This document shows, one piece after another, positions 54,350 to 64,000 of a DNA stretch of 64,000 nt. This stretch comes from Candidatus Thioglobus sp. (GTDB lineage Bacteria > Pseudomonadota > Gammaproteobacteria > Arenicellales > UBA868), in contig SHBR01000003.1 of assembly GCA_004212795.1 (NCBI GenBank), positions 1 to 64,000 of the forward strand, given 5' to 3'. The translations under genes were made by a program, and so were the position numbers. The notes under the pieces are model-generated. The model did no database searches, had not been told where the DNA came from, and worked only from the letters and a program-made list of their open reading frames with translations. Each line of letters begins with the position of its first letter. Position 1 is the first letter of the stretch.

Positions 54350-54799
54350 TTGGAAAAAGAGATAGATATTCACCAAATTCGGGAAATCCTTCCGCATCGC
54401 TACCCTTTCCTGTTAATCGACCGTGTAGTCTCGCTGACACCCGGAGAACGATTGACCGCGGTTAAGAATGTCACGGCGAACGAACCTTTTTTTGAAGGGC
54501 ATTTTCCTTATCGTCCTGTATTCCCCGGCGTTTTAATGCTAGAGAGTATTGCCCAGGCCTCTGCGATTCTTGTGAGTTTGATTATTGACGCAAAGGCCAA
54601 CCAAAAAAATGTTTACCTTTTTGCGGGTGTCGATAAAGCTCGCTTTAAGGCGCCCGTTGAGCCCGGTGACCAGTTACTGGTCGAAGTTGCTTTGGAGGCT
54701 CAACGCAGGGCACTGTGGAAATGCTCTGGAAAAATCACCGTCGACGGTCATACGGTGTGCTCCGCGGATGTACTTTTTACCCATAGGCCAATTGAGTGA
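54350..54799 (+). CDS. fabZ: 3-hydroxyacyl-[ACP] dehydratase FabZ
   Basis: IREILPHRYPFLLIDRVVSL; EPFFEGHFPYRPVFPGVLMLESIAQAS; TTG start. Confidence 0.98.
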   Translation: MEKEIDIHQIREILPHRYPFLLIDRVVSLTPGERLTAVKNVTANEPFFEGHFPYRPVFPGVLMLESIAQASAILVSLIIDAKANQKNVYLFAGVDKARFKAPVEPGDQLLVEVALEAQRRALWKCSGKITVDGHTVCSADVLFTHRPIE

Positions 54800-55572
54800 T
54801 CGATTCGAAGGCTGTAATCGATCCAAATGCAGACCTGGCTGCGGATGTTAGCGTAGGACCTTTCTCGGTAATCGAATCTGATGTTGAGATCGGTGCCGGC
54901 ACGGATATCGGATCCCATGTGGTTATTCGGTCCGGTACGCGAATTGGGGCCGAGAACAAGATCTATTCGTTCGCGTCTATTGGTGAAGATCCCCAGTTCT
55001 TTGGCTATGCGGGAGAGCCGACTCGACTTGAAATCGGCGATCACAATATTATCCGGGAGTATGTGACCTTAAACCGAGGGTCGAGTTCTTCAAGGGGGAC
55101 TGGCACGACGACGATAGGAAATCATAATTTTATTATGGCGTACAGTCATGTCGCCCATGACAGTACGCTTGGGAACCATATTATCTTCGCCAACGGCGCC
55201 AGTCTTGCAGGACATGTCGAGGTGGGGGATTACGCCATTTTGGGTGGATTCACTCTTGTGCATCAATTCTGTGTCGTTGGCGCTCACGCGTTAACCGGGA
55301 TCGGAACGGTCTGTTTAAAGGATGTCCCGCCCTATCTGATTGTCGCTGGAAATCCTTCCAAGGCCTACGGGGTCAACGTCAGAGGATTAAGGCGCCGTAA
55401 ATTTTCCGAGGAATCAATTTCAGATTTGAAAAGAGTATATAGAAGGCTTTTCAGATCTCGCGCAGGTGACTCGGCAATCAAATCTGAAGATACTACATCG
55501 GCTCTGCCAGGCCATCATGCGGCGCTTCTTGAAACGTTTATCGCTCGTTCTGATCGCGGGGTTATTCGTTAA
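54796..55572 (+). CDS. lpxA: UDP-N-acetylglucosamine acyltransferase
   Basis: Hexapeptide repeats; GDHNIIREYVTLNRGSS; NHNFIMAYSHVAHDSTLGNHIIFANGASLAGHVEVGDYAILGGFTLVHQF; GTG start. Confidence 0.98.
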   Translation: MIDSKAVIDPNADLAADVSVGPFSVIESDVEIGAGTDIGSHVVIRSGTRIGAENKIYSFASIGEDPQFFGYAGEPTRLEIGDHNIIREYVTLNRGSSSSRGTGTTTIGNHNFIMAYSHVAHDSTLGNHIIFANGASLAGHVEVGDYAILGGFTLVHQFCVVGAHALTGIGTVCLKDVPPYLIVAGNPSKAYGVNVRGLRRRKFSEESISDLKRVYRRLFRSRAGDSAIKSEDTTSALPGHHAALLETFIARSDRGVIR

Positions 55573-55584
55573 AAGGGAGGGGAA

Positions 55585-56736
55585 TTGAATTCGATACTTC
55601 GTCTAGGTCTTGTTGCGGCCGAGCCTTCTGGAGACCGCCTTGGCGCGGGCGTCGTGGACGCCTTGCGTCGAAAAGGCGTAACCCTGGATCTCGTTGGGAT
55701 TGGCGGACCAGAGCTGATCAATCGAGGTCTCAACAGTCGATGCGATATTCATGATCTGTCCATGATGGGTATCGACGATATTTTTAGAAAACTGCCCAAA
55801 GCATTCAATGTCAGACGAAAATTATTGAGTGATTTGATAGTCCATCCGCCCGATGTTTTTCTTGGTATTGACGCGCCTGATTTTAACCTGTCACTCGAGC
55901 GAAAATTGAAAGCTGCGGGTCATCCAATCCTCCATCTGGTAAGCCCCACTGTTTGGGCCTGGAGACAGTATCGAGTCCGGAAAATCCGTAAAGCCGTTGA
56001 CCGAATGCTGGTCTTGTTTCCGTTCGAGGAGACGTTTTATTCTGCCCGAGGCGTCCCGGCAACCTTTGTAGGACACCCGGCTGCGGCCGAAATGAAATTG
56101 GTTGATAAACATTCTGCCCGCGCGCAACTGGGTTTTGAATCTAGGCAAAAAATAGTGGCTGTTTTGCCGGGCAGTCGGGAGTCTGAGATCCGAGGGTTAG
56201 GGGAAATTTTTATGGACACAATCCGAATGTTGTCCGGCGCCGACCCTGAACTGGAGTTTGTCCTGCCTTTCGCAAGTTCGCGGGTCCGGGAACTGTTTTT
56301 GGAATATGTTCCACGGGATCAAATCAGCTCTAACGTTAGGATGCTTGATGGCCAAGCCCGTTCGGCGCTTGCAGCGAGCGATGTCGCGCTTCTCGCATCC
56401 GGTACGGCAGCACTAGAAGCGGCGCTCGCCGGGTGCCCAATGGTCGTGGCCTACAGGGTCTCTAATATGTCTTATCGCCTGGCGAGGCTATTGGCAAAAA
56501 CAAAAATGGTATCCATGCCAAACCACCTTATGGATTCACCAATCGTTCCGGAATTTCTTCAACACGATGCCACGCCGCGTAATTTGATGAACGCGATGAG
56601 TGAGCTACTCGATCAATCGGGTCGGGCTGAAGCAATGAGGTGCGAGCTTTTAAAAATTCAAGCGCAGTTGGACATGGATACCGATAATTTGGTTGCGGAT
56701 GAAGTTTTGGCTGCGGCCAGGGGATTTCAACCGTGA
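55585..56736 (+). CDS. lpxB: Lipid-A-disaccharide synthase
   Basis: GLVAAEPSGDRLGAGVVDAL; PTVWAWRQYRVRKIRKAVDRMLVLFPFEETFY; TTG start. Confidence 0.97.
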   Translation: MNSILRLGLVAAEPSGDRLGAGVVDALRRKGVTLDLVGIGGPELINRGLNSRCDIHDLSMMGIDDIFRKLPKAFNVRRKLLSDLIVHPPDVFLGIDAPDFNLSLERKLKAAGHPILHLVSPTVWAWRQYRVRKIRKAVDRMLVLFPFEETFYSARGVPATFVGHPAAAEMKLVDKHSARAQLGFESRQKIVAVLPGSRESEIRGLGEIFMDTIRMLSGADPELEFVLPFASSRVRELFLEYVPRDQISSNVRMLDGQARSALAASDVALLASGTAALEAALAGCPMVVAYRVSNMSYRLARLLAKTKMVSMPNHLMDSPIVPEFLQHDATPRNLMNAMSELLDQSGRAEAMRCELLKIQAQLDMDTDNLVADEVLAAARGFQP

Positions 56737-57299
56737 TCGTTGCTGGTGTCGACGAGGTCGGAAGGGGACCTTTGGCTGGCCCGGTCGTTGCGGCGGCAGT
56801 CATACTCCCGAAAAAAAACGAGCTGTCTGGTATTGTCTTCAGGGACTCGAAGCAACTAACTGAAAAACAACGATTCCGACTGTCAGCTGAAATTCGTCGG
56901 ATATCAACGGCCTGGTTTTTGGGGGCCGCAAGCCCCGTCGAAGTCGATTTATTGAATATCCATCATGCGACGTTGCTGGCAATGCGTCGAGCCATTATCG
57001 GGTTAAGTACGCTTCCTGATTTTATTCTGGTCGATGGCAAGTTTTTGCCCGATATAAAGATTCCGGGTCGTGCTGTTGTGGGAGGCGATGGGTTAGAAGA
57101 AGCAATTTCGGCCGCATCAATCGTGGCCAAGGTGTATCGGGATCAATATATGAAGTGGATTGACCGTGTTTTCCCGGGGTATGCGTTTGGGCGACACAAA
57201 GGTTATCCTACTCGGATTCACTTGGACGCACTTCAGTCGCTCGGACCCTGTGCTGTCCATCGTCGTTCTTTCGCTCCTGTAAAAGCAGTAATTTCCTAG
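56733..57299 (+). CDS. rnhB: Ribonuclease HII
   Basis: VAGVDEVGRGPLAGPVVAAAVIL; RDSKQLTEKQR; GTG start. Confidence 0.98.
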   Translation: MIVAGVDEVGRGPLAGPVVAAAVILPKKNELSGIVFRDSKQLTEKQRFRLSAEIRRISTAWFLGAASPVEVDLLNIHHATLLAMRRAIIGLSTLPDFILVDGKFLPDIKIPGRAVVGGDGLEEAISAASIVAKVYRDQYMKWIDRVFPGYAFGRHKGYPTRIHLDALQSLGPCAVHRRSFAPVKAVIS

Positions 57300-57319
57300 C
57301 TCAGAATAAAAACAAGAAA

Positions 57320-60300
57320 ATGACTTCGTCAGTGAAATTTGTCCATTTGAACGTTCATACCGAATATTCGTTAAGCGAAGGAATTGCACGGATCAAAGAT
57401 CTCGCTATTGAAGCCCACTCGGCCGGAATGCCTGCAGTTGCGATGACTGACATTAATAATCTTTACGCAGCGGTAAAATTTTATCGGTCGTGCTTGAACG
57501 CTGGGGTAAAACCGTTATTTGGAGTCGAGTTGACACTTGGCGCCGTAACGCCTTCGGACCCGGGTGGGAAAATCATTCTGCTTTGTTTGAACAATCGCGG
57601 GTTTAAAGGGGTCAGTGAGTTACTTACCCAACTTTATACTCAACCCAGAGAGGGTCGCGAGTTGATTGCGAATCTCGATCAAATTGAGTCGGTGGCTGAT
57701 GACGTGATTGCGGTGACAGGATTCGACGGCGCTATTGGTTCGTTAATTCGGTCAGGTCACGTCCTGGAAAGTGTGCAGGTCGCAGAAAAACTGGTTCAGA
57801 TTTTTAAAGATCGGTTATTTTTTGAACTTACCCGCACAGGGAGACCAGGTGAAACTGTATTTGAAGACGAGGCTTTAGTGATTTCGCAAACGCTAAACAT
57901 TCCGTTAGTAGCTACTAATGCGGTTCGTTTTCTTAAGGCAGATGATTTTGAGGCTCATGAAATTCGGACTTGCATTCACCAAGGTCGAATTCTAGACGAT
58001 CCGCGACGGCCCCGACACTTCACCGCCGAGCAATATCTTCGCAGCAGCGAAGAGATGTCCATACTCTTCGATGATTTACCAAGCGCGATCATTAACACCT
58101 CCGAAATTGCCACGAAGTGTAATGTTTTTTTAGATTTTCAAACGACGCATATGCCGAGATATCCCTTAGCGGATAATGTCAGCGCTGATGATGAATTGAT
58201 TAGGTTATCCAACGAGGGGCTTGATCGATACCGGGAGCTTTGGCCAGCAAGAGTTGACGACAGCTACGTTCAGCGTCTGCAGATAGAAACTGACACGATA
58301 AATCGTATGGGATTCGCAGGCTATTTTCTGATCGTGGCTGATTTTGTCCGTTGGGCAACAGAGAATGATGTGCCGGTTGGACCTGGCAGGGGGTCAGGTG
58401 CCGGTTCGTTAGTCGCTTTTGCGCTTGGGATTACTCGACTTGACCCGATTCATCACGGGCTACTGTTTGAGCGATTTTTGAATCCCGATCGTGTTTCATT
58501 GCCTGATTTTGACATCGATTTCTGCATGGTCGGTCGGGATCGTGTCATTGATTATGTTAGTAAAAAATATGGCGCAGATAAGGTTGCCCAGATTATTACC
58601 TACAACACATTGGCAGCTCGAGCAGTCGTGAGAGATGTCGGGCGAGTGATGGGCATGCCCTACGGGTTCTGCGATACGCTTGCCAAACTGGTTCCGTTTG
58701 AAGTTGGGATGACACTTGAAAAAGCGCTTGCGCAAGACGATGAACTACGCCGGCGTTTTAAAAACGAAGCGGAAGTTACTCAGCTAATTGAGAACGGTCT
58801 AAGGCTTGAAGGTATGCCGCGAAATGCCGGCAAACATGCGGGCGGTCTTGTAATCGCGCCAGAGCCGATTTCAGAGTTTTCACCACTCTATTGGGAGCAT
58901 GGCATGGGCCAGGCGGTTACCCAATTCGATAAAGATGATCTCGAATCTATCGGGCTTGTGAAGTTTGACTTTTTAGGATTGCGCACCCTGACAGTTATCG
59001 ATAGGGCTGTGAAACTGATTAATCATGATCGTGTTGAGGCAGGGGAAGCCGAGCTTGATCTTGAACGGTTAGAACCTAACGACCCTGACGTATATAAGCT
59101 GATTTGTACGGGTCGGACGACCGCGTTGTTCCAGCTGGAATCCAGAGGCATGCAGGAGTTGATCCAACGTTTGCGCCCGGATCGATTTGACGAATTAGTG
59201 GCGTTGGTTGCGCTGTTTCGTCCAGGACCTCTTCAGTCGGGGATGGTGGATGATTTTATTGACCGGAAACATGGGCGGCAACCCGTATCTTATTTGCATG
59301 ACACGTTGAAAACGGTATTAGAACCTACATATGGCGTCATTCTTTACCAAGAACAGGTCATGGAGATCGCGCGATCCCTTGCGGGTTTTTCGCTGGGATC
59401 AGCGGATCTATTACGCCGTGCGATGGGTAAAAAGAAACCTGAGGAGATGGAGCGGCAACGGCAGATATTCATCGATGGCGCAACAGATCGAGGGGTTAAG
59501 GCTGAAAATGCTGCTCACATTTTCGATCTCATCGAAAAGTTTGCGGGGTATGGATTTAATAAATCTCATTCAGCAGCCTATGCGTTATTGAGTTATCAGA
59601 CCGCATGGCTTAAACAGCACTACCCGGCTCAGTTTATGTCGGCCGCATTATCAGCTGACATGGAGCACACCGATAAAGTCGTTATATTGATTAACGAAGC
59701 TAAAGCGCTTGGGCTCTCTGTTCAGTCCCCAGATATAAACCAGGGATCTTTAAAATTTGCAGTAGATTTAGACGGCAGTATTATTTACGGGCTCGGGGCA
59801 ATTAAGGGGGTAGGCGAAAAGGCGCTCGAGAATATTCTTGATGAAAGAAGTTCGAATGGAGCCTTTACTGATTTGATGTCTTTTTGCCGACGAGTTGACT
59901 CACAAAAAGTGAACAAAAAAACATTTGAGGCGCTCATTTGTGCTGGCGCACTCGATAGCTTCGGTTCTGCGCGATCCCAGCTGCTTGGCCAGCTTCCTCA
60001 GGCGATGGAGGCCGCGGGTCAGCACATTGCAAACCTTTCTTCAGGCCAAAATGATATGTTCGGACTGCCCTTGACCGAAGAGATAGTTTCACTTAAGTCC
60101 GGCTTTCCAACTTGGACTGCCCGGAAAGCACTAGAGATGGAGCGGCACAGCCTGGGATTTTATTTAACCGGCCATCCGATGGCGCATCACCAATCAGAAA
60201 TTTCCCAACTCGTCTCGGAGCCGATCGGGAGCACTCGACCAACACCGGAGCGCGTGGTTACTCTTAGCGGTCTGGTCCAGGGTTTGCGGACATTTCAGAA

Positions 60301-60814
60301 TCGTCGGGGTGAGACCATGGCGTTTTTTCAATTGGATGATGGGACGGGTTTTGCAGACGTGAGTGTTTTCCCAGATGCCTACGGACAGTTTAGGTCAGCG
60401 CTTTCCAGTAACGGAATTGTGTTAACGAGGGGGCTCACCGGAGTCGACGATCGATCTGGACTCTTATCGCTAAAAATAGAAGGGATCTGGACGCTGGAAG
60501 AGGCTCGGGAACGCGCGCTCACGAGTTTATCCATTTCGCTTCCGCAGGGAGTAGCAGGCGCGAAAATTATCCAGGAGCTGCAAGAGATGCTCCGGAAGTA
60601 CGTGCCTGGGCCAACGAATATCAATATCGAGTATCTAAATCAGGAAGGGGACAGCCTTTCAATGTCATTAGGGGATCAATGGCGTGTTCAACCTGACGAG
60701 GATCTAATTGAGTCGCTTCTTACTTTTGCTGGAGAGTCTGGGGTAAAGTTTCTCTATCGTTCAAGTCTTCTTACTGCTCAGAACCTGTCAAAGTTTGATA
60801 ACCTGGCGGCGTAG
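57320..60814 (+). CDS. dnaE: DNA polymerase III alpha subunit
   Basis: 1164 aa; FVHLNVHTEYSLSEG PHP domain; VGPGRGSGAGSLVAFALGITRLDP; GFNKSHSAAYALLSYQTAWLKQHYP. Confidence 0.98.
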   Translation: MTSSVKFVHLNVHTEYSLSEGIARIKDLAIEAHSAGMPAVAMTDINNLYAAVKFYRSCLNAGVKPLFGVELTLGAVTPSDPGGKIILLCLNNRGFKGVSELLTQLYTQPREGRELIANLDQIESVADDVIAVTGFDGAIGSLIRSGHVLESVQVAEKLVQIFKDRLFFELTRTGRPGETVFEDEALVISQTLNIPLVATNAVRFLKADDFEAHEIRTCIHQGRILDDPRRPRHFTAEQYLRSSEEMSILFDDLPSAIINTSEIATKCNVFLDFQTTHMPRYPLADNVSADDELIRLSNEGLDRYRELWPARVDDSYVQRLQIETDTINRMGFAGYFLIVADFVRWATENDVPVGPGRGSGAGSLVAFALGITRLDPIHHGLLFERFLNPDRVSLPDFDIDFCMVGRDRVIDYVSKKYGADKVAQIITYNTLAARAVVRDVGRVMGMPYGFCDTLAKLVPFEVGMTLEKALAQDDELRRRFKNEAEVTQLIENGLRLEGMPRNAGKHAGGLVIAPEPISEFSPLYWEHGMGQAVTQFDKDDLESIGLVKFDFLGLRTLTVIDRAVKLINHDRVEAGEAELDLERLEPNDPDVYKLICTGRTTALFQLESRGMQELIQRLRPDRFDELVALVALFRPGPLQSGMVDDFIDRKHGRQPVSYLHDTLKTVLEPTYGVILYQEQVMEIARSLAGFSLGSADLLRRAMGKKKPEEMERQRQIFIDGATDRGVKAENAAHIFDLIEKFAGYGFNKSHSAAYALLSYQTAWLKQHYPAQFMSAALSADMEHTDKVVILINEAKALGLSVQSPDINQGSLKFAVDLDGSIIYGLGAIKGVGEKALENILDERSSNGAFTDLMSFCRRVDSQKVNKKTFEALICAGALDSFGSARSQLLGQLPQAMEAAGQHIANLSSGQNDMFGLPLTEEIVSLKSGFPTWTARKALEMERHSLGFYLTGHPMAHHQSEISQLVSEPIGSTRPTPERVVTLSGLVQGLRTFQNRRGETMAFFQLDDGTGFADVSVFPDAYGQFRSALSSNGIVLTRGLTGVDDRSGLLSLKIEGIWTLEEARERALTSLSISLPQGVAGAKIIQELQEMLRKYVPGPTNINIEYLNQEGDSLSMSLGDQWRVQPDEDLIESLLTFAGESGVKFLYRSSLLTAQNLSKFDNLAA

Positions 60815-60856
60815 TGTGCAGCGCGCTTTCCATAGTGACTGGAGGTAAAGTTAATC

Positions 60857-61813
60857 ATGAATAATTCTCTGGATTTCGAACAGCCGATCGTTGACCTTGA
60901 GGCGAAAATTGACGAATTGAGGCGGGTAGATTCTGACGGCGAGTTGGATCTTCAGCGAGAAATTTCCCGTCTTCAGACAAAGAGTCAAAAACTCACTCGA
61001 GACGTATTTTCTTCGTTAACCCCGTGGCAGGTGACTCAACTAGCGAGACACCCACAGCGTCCACACACGCTTGATTACATTCCCCACCTTTTTACCCATT
61101 TTCAGGAATTATCGGGAGATCGGATGTATGCCGATGATCAGGCAATCGTGGGCGGGTTGGCGCGACTTGGTGGTGTTGGCGTTGTCTTAATCGGTCATCA
61201 GAAAGGAAGGGATACCAAGAATAAGGTTAAACGAAATTTTGGAATGCCAAGCCCCGAAGGATATCGAAAGGCCCAGAGACTCATGAATCTTGCAGACCGA
61301 TTTAAACTGCCAGTGATTACGTTGATTGATACCCCGGGGGCTTATCCCGGCATCGGGGCGGAGGAGCGGGGCCAAAGCGAGGCGATTGCCAGAACGATCG
61401 CGGTAATGGCGGGTCTTAAGGTGCCGATTATTTCCGCGGTAATCGGGGAAGGGGGCTCCGGAGGCGCATTGGCAATAGGGGTGTGTGACCGTTTGATTAT
61501 GCTGGAATTCGCGACATACTCGGTCATCAGCCCTGAAGGCTGCGCGTCCATTTTATGGAAGAGCCCCGACAAGGCAGAATCCGCAGCAGCAGCGATGAAA
61601 ATTACATCAGACAGTCTTTTTGAAAATAAGCTGGTCGATGAAGTTATTAAAGAGCCTCTCGGCGGCGCTCATCGGGACCTCGATCAGACTGCATACAGTT
61701 TAAAGGAGAGTCTCAGTCGCCATTTGGAAGATTTGAGTCTACTATCCCCGGAAACGCTATTGAACCAACGAGAAACCAAATTGAGGTCGTTCGGGCGGTT
61801 CAAGGGCGCCTGA
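60857..61813 (+). CDS. accA: Acetyl-CoA carboxylase carboxyltransferase subunit alpha
   Basis: [64 protein letters not shown]. Confidence 0.98.
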   Translation: MNNSLDFEQPIVDLEAKIDELRRVDSDGELDLQREISRLQTKSQKLTRDVFSSLTPWQVTQLARHPQRPHTLDYIPHLFTHFQELSGDRMYADDQAIVGGLARLGGVGVVLIGHQKGRDTKNKVKRNFGMPSPEGYRKAQRLMNLADRFKLPVITLIDTPGAYPGIGAEERGQSEAIARTIAVMAGLKVPIISAVIGEGGSGGALAIGVCDRLIMLEFATYSVISPEGCASILWKSPDKAESAAAAMKITSDSLFENKLVDEVIKEPLGGAHRDLDQTAYSLKESLSRHLEDLSLLSPETLLNQRETKLRSFGRFKGA

Positions 61814-61826
61814 AATTAAAGACGTT

Positions 61827-63215
61827 TTGCCGCAAAATGTGATTGAAGAAAGGGTTTGGTCTGCAGTTCATCATCATGGTGGCTCCGAAATCAATGTGGC
61901 ATTTAGTGGCGGGATTGATTCAAGCGTGCTTTTGGATATCTGCGCCAATCTTCGAGGACGACTTTCATCTCCGGTCAATGCGCTCCATGTGAACCATGGC
62001 TGGTCTTCTGGTTCGGACAGATGGGAATTGTCTTGTCGACGCCAAGCAGAAGCGCTTAAGATCAAGTTCAAGAGTATTCGACTCGTTGAGCAAAGCCGGT
62101 CTAAACCTTCTGAGTCAATCGCCCGCGAAAATCGGTATCGATGGTTTTCCAAAGTGTCTAGGCCAAACGCGATTCTGTTGACGGCCCATCATGCCAATGA
62201 TCAATTCGAGACTTTTTTGTTTCGATTGCTTAGGGGCGCGTCAGTCTTGGGTCTTGGGGGGATGCGTGAGATTCAATTATTGTATGGGATGAGGGTTATT
62301 CGACCGTTGTTGAAGGTGACCCGCGACGAAATCAACGCCTATGCTGAAAATCATAATGTTAATTATCTGCAAGATTCATCAAATGACAATAATGCGTACG
62401 ACCGAAATTACATCAGAAATCAGGTTATTCCCAGTATCGAAAGAAGGTGGCCGCACGCCCAGTCGGTTGTTTCGCAAACGAGTCAGGGATTTCGTGAAAT
62501 TCAAAATATTTTGGATGAGACAGCAAGTCAAGATCTTGGATTTTGCGGAGACGTTGACCATTCCTGCCGACTCAAAATAGACGGATCGGTTGGCAAGGCA
62601 CGTTTTTTATGCCTCAGTCCCGAGCGTCAGAGTAACCTGTTGAGATATTGGTTTCGTATCAAAGGATTTCGTATAACAACCGAGAAAGCACTGCAAGAAT
62701 TCCTTCGGCAGGTGAGAACGGGTGCTACGGGCTCCCGGCTTGTTCTCCGTCATGAAAAATATTCAGCCCTTGCTCGAGTGAACAAAGAAGGCATCTTCAT
62801 TGTGCCCGGCAAAGTAGATGAGTACTCCCGAGATTTGAAGGTATGGGATTGGCCGCGTGAGGAGCGGGTAGTGACGGAATCAGATCTTGAAATCACGTCA
62901 ATTCAGGTAATTGGAGGAGGTGTTTCGATAGAAGCACTGGGTAACTATTCACTGGAATTGAGATGGAAACGAGGCAACATTAGAGTTCGACCGGCCCACG
63001 CGGATCACCGGACCCGAAGCCTGAGAGTATTGCTTCAGGAGATGAGAATTCCCAGTTGGGAGCGGGCCCGAATTCCAATGGTTTACGTCTGTGATCAATT
63101 CGTTTGTATGCCGGGCGTTGTTACCGAGGCTAAATTTGCAGCAGCAAAAAATCAGCCCGGAGTTGATTTTTTGCTGCGAGATTTGAGAGGTTTTCAGGGA
63201 TCAGGCGAGTTTTGA
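61827..63215 (+). CDS. tilS: tRNA(Ile)-lysidine synthetase
   Basis: NVAFSGGIDSSVLLDI PP-loop; LTAHHANDQFETFLFRLLRG; RNYIRNQVIPSIERRWP; TTG start. Confidence 0.95.
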   Translation: MPQNVIEERVWSAVHHHGGSEINVAFSGGIDSSVLLDICANLRGRLSSPVNALHVNHGWSSGSDRWELSCRRQAEALKIKFKSIRLVEQSRSKPSESIARENRYRWFSKVSRPNAILLTAHHANDQFETFLFRLLRGASVLGLGGMREIQLLYGMRVIRPLLKVTRDEINAYAENHNVNYLQDSSNDNNAYDRNYIRNQVIPSIERRWPHAQSVVSQTSQGFREIQNILDETASQDLGFCGDVDHSCRLKIDGSVGKARFLCLSPERQSNLLRYWFRIKGFRITTEKALQEFLRQVRTGATGSRLVLRHEKYSALARVNKEGIFIVPGKVDEYSRDLKVWDWPREERVVTESDLEITSIQVIGGGVSIEALGNYSLELRWKRGNIRVRPAHADHRTRSLRVLLQEMRIPSWERARIPMVYVCDQFVCMPGVVTEAKFAAAKNQPGVDFLLRDLRGFQGSGEF

Positions 63216-63242
63216 ATTTACGCCCGCCTCGAGTTCTGTTAA

Positions 63243-64000
<758 letters not shown>

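Overview
This 64-kb window is a compact, gene-dense chromosomal segment from a gammaproteobacterium (or close relative). It is almost entirely housekeeping genes in recognisable conserved blocks: [class V aminotransferase, partial]-metG / mrp-dcd-aroC / leuCD-asd-fimV / trpBA (minus strand) / truA-trpF-accD-folC-SPOR-cvpA-purF / lpxH / cysS / ilvB-ilvH-ilvC-psd-pssA-leuA / UDG4-rimI-methyltransferase-rnhA-dnaQ / acs / rpsF-rpsR-rplI-dnaB-radA / dapD-glnD-map (minus strand) / rpsB-tsf-pyrH-frr-uppS-cdsA-dxr-rseP-bamA-skp-fabZ-lpxA-lpxB-rnhB-dnaE-accA-tilS-pyrG (partial). I saw no tRNA, rRNA, CRISPR array, prophage, transposase or toxin/defence island. Two edge-truncated genes are missing from the ORF track: the aminotransferase at 1-840 (minus) and pyrG from 63324 (plus). 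I found no convincing wholly novel system. The best second-look items are: (i) a leucine-rich short ORF with mutually exclusive hairpins and a sigma70-like promoter upstream of leuA (candidate attenuator); (ii) perfect 12-bp direct repeats bracketing a displaced, inverted trpBA pair; (iii) no lpxD between skp and fabZ; (iv) an S6:S18-type autoregulatory motif upstream of rpsF; (v) a GDG-to-GEA change in the ThDP motif of the acetolactate synthase.
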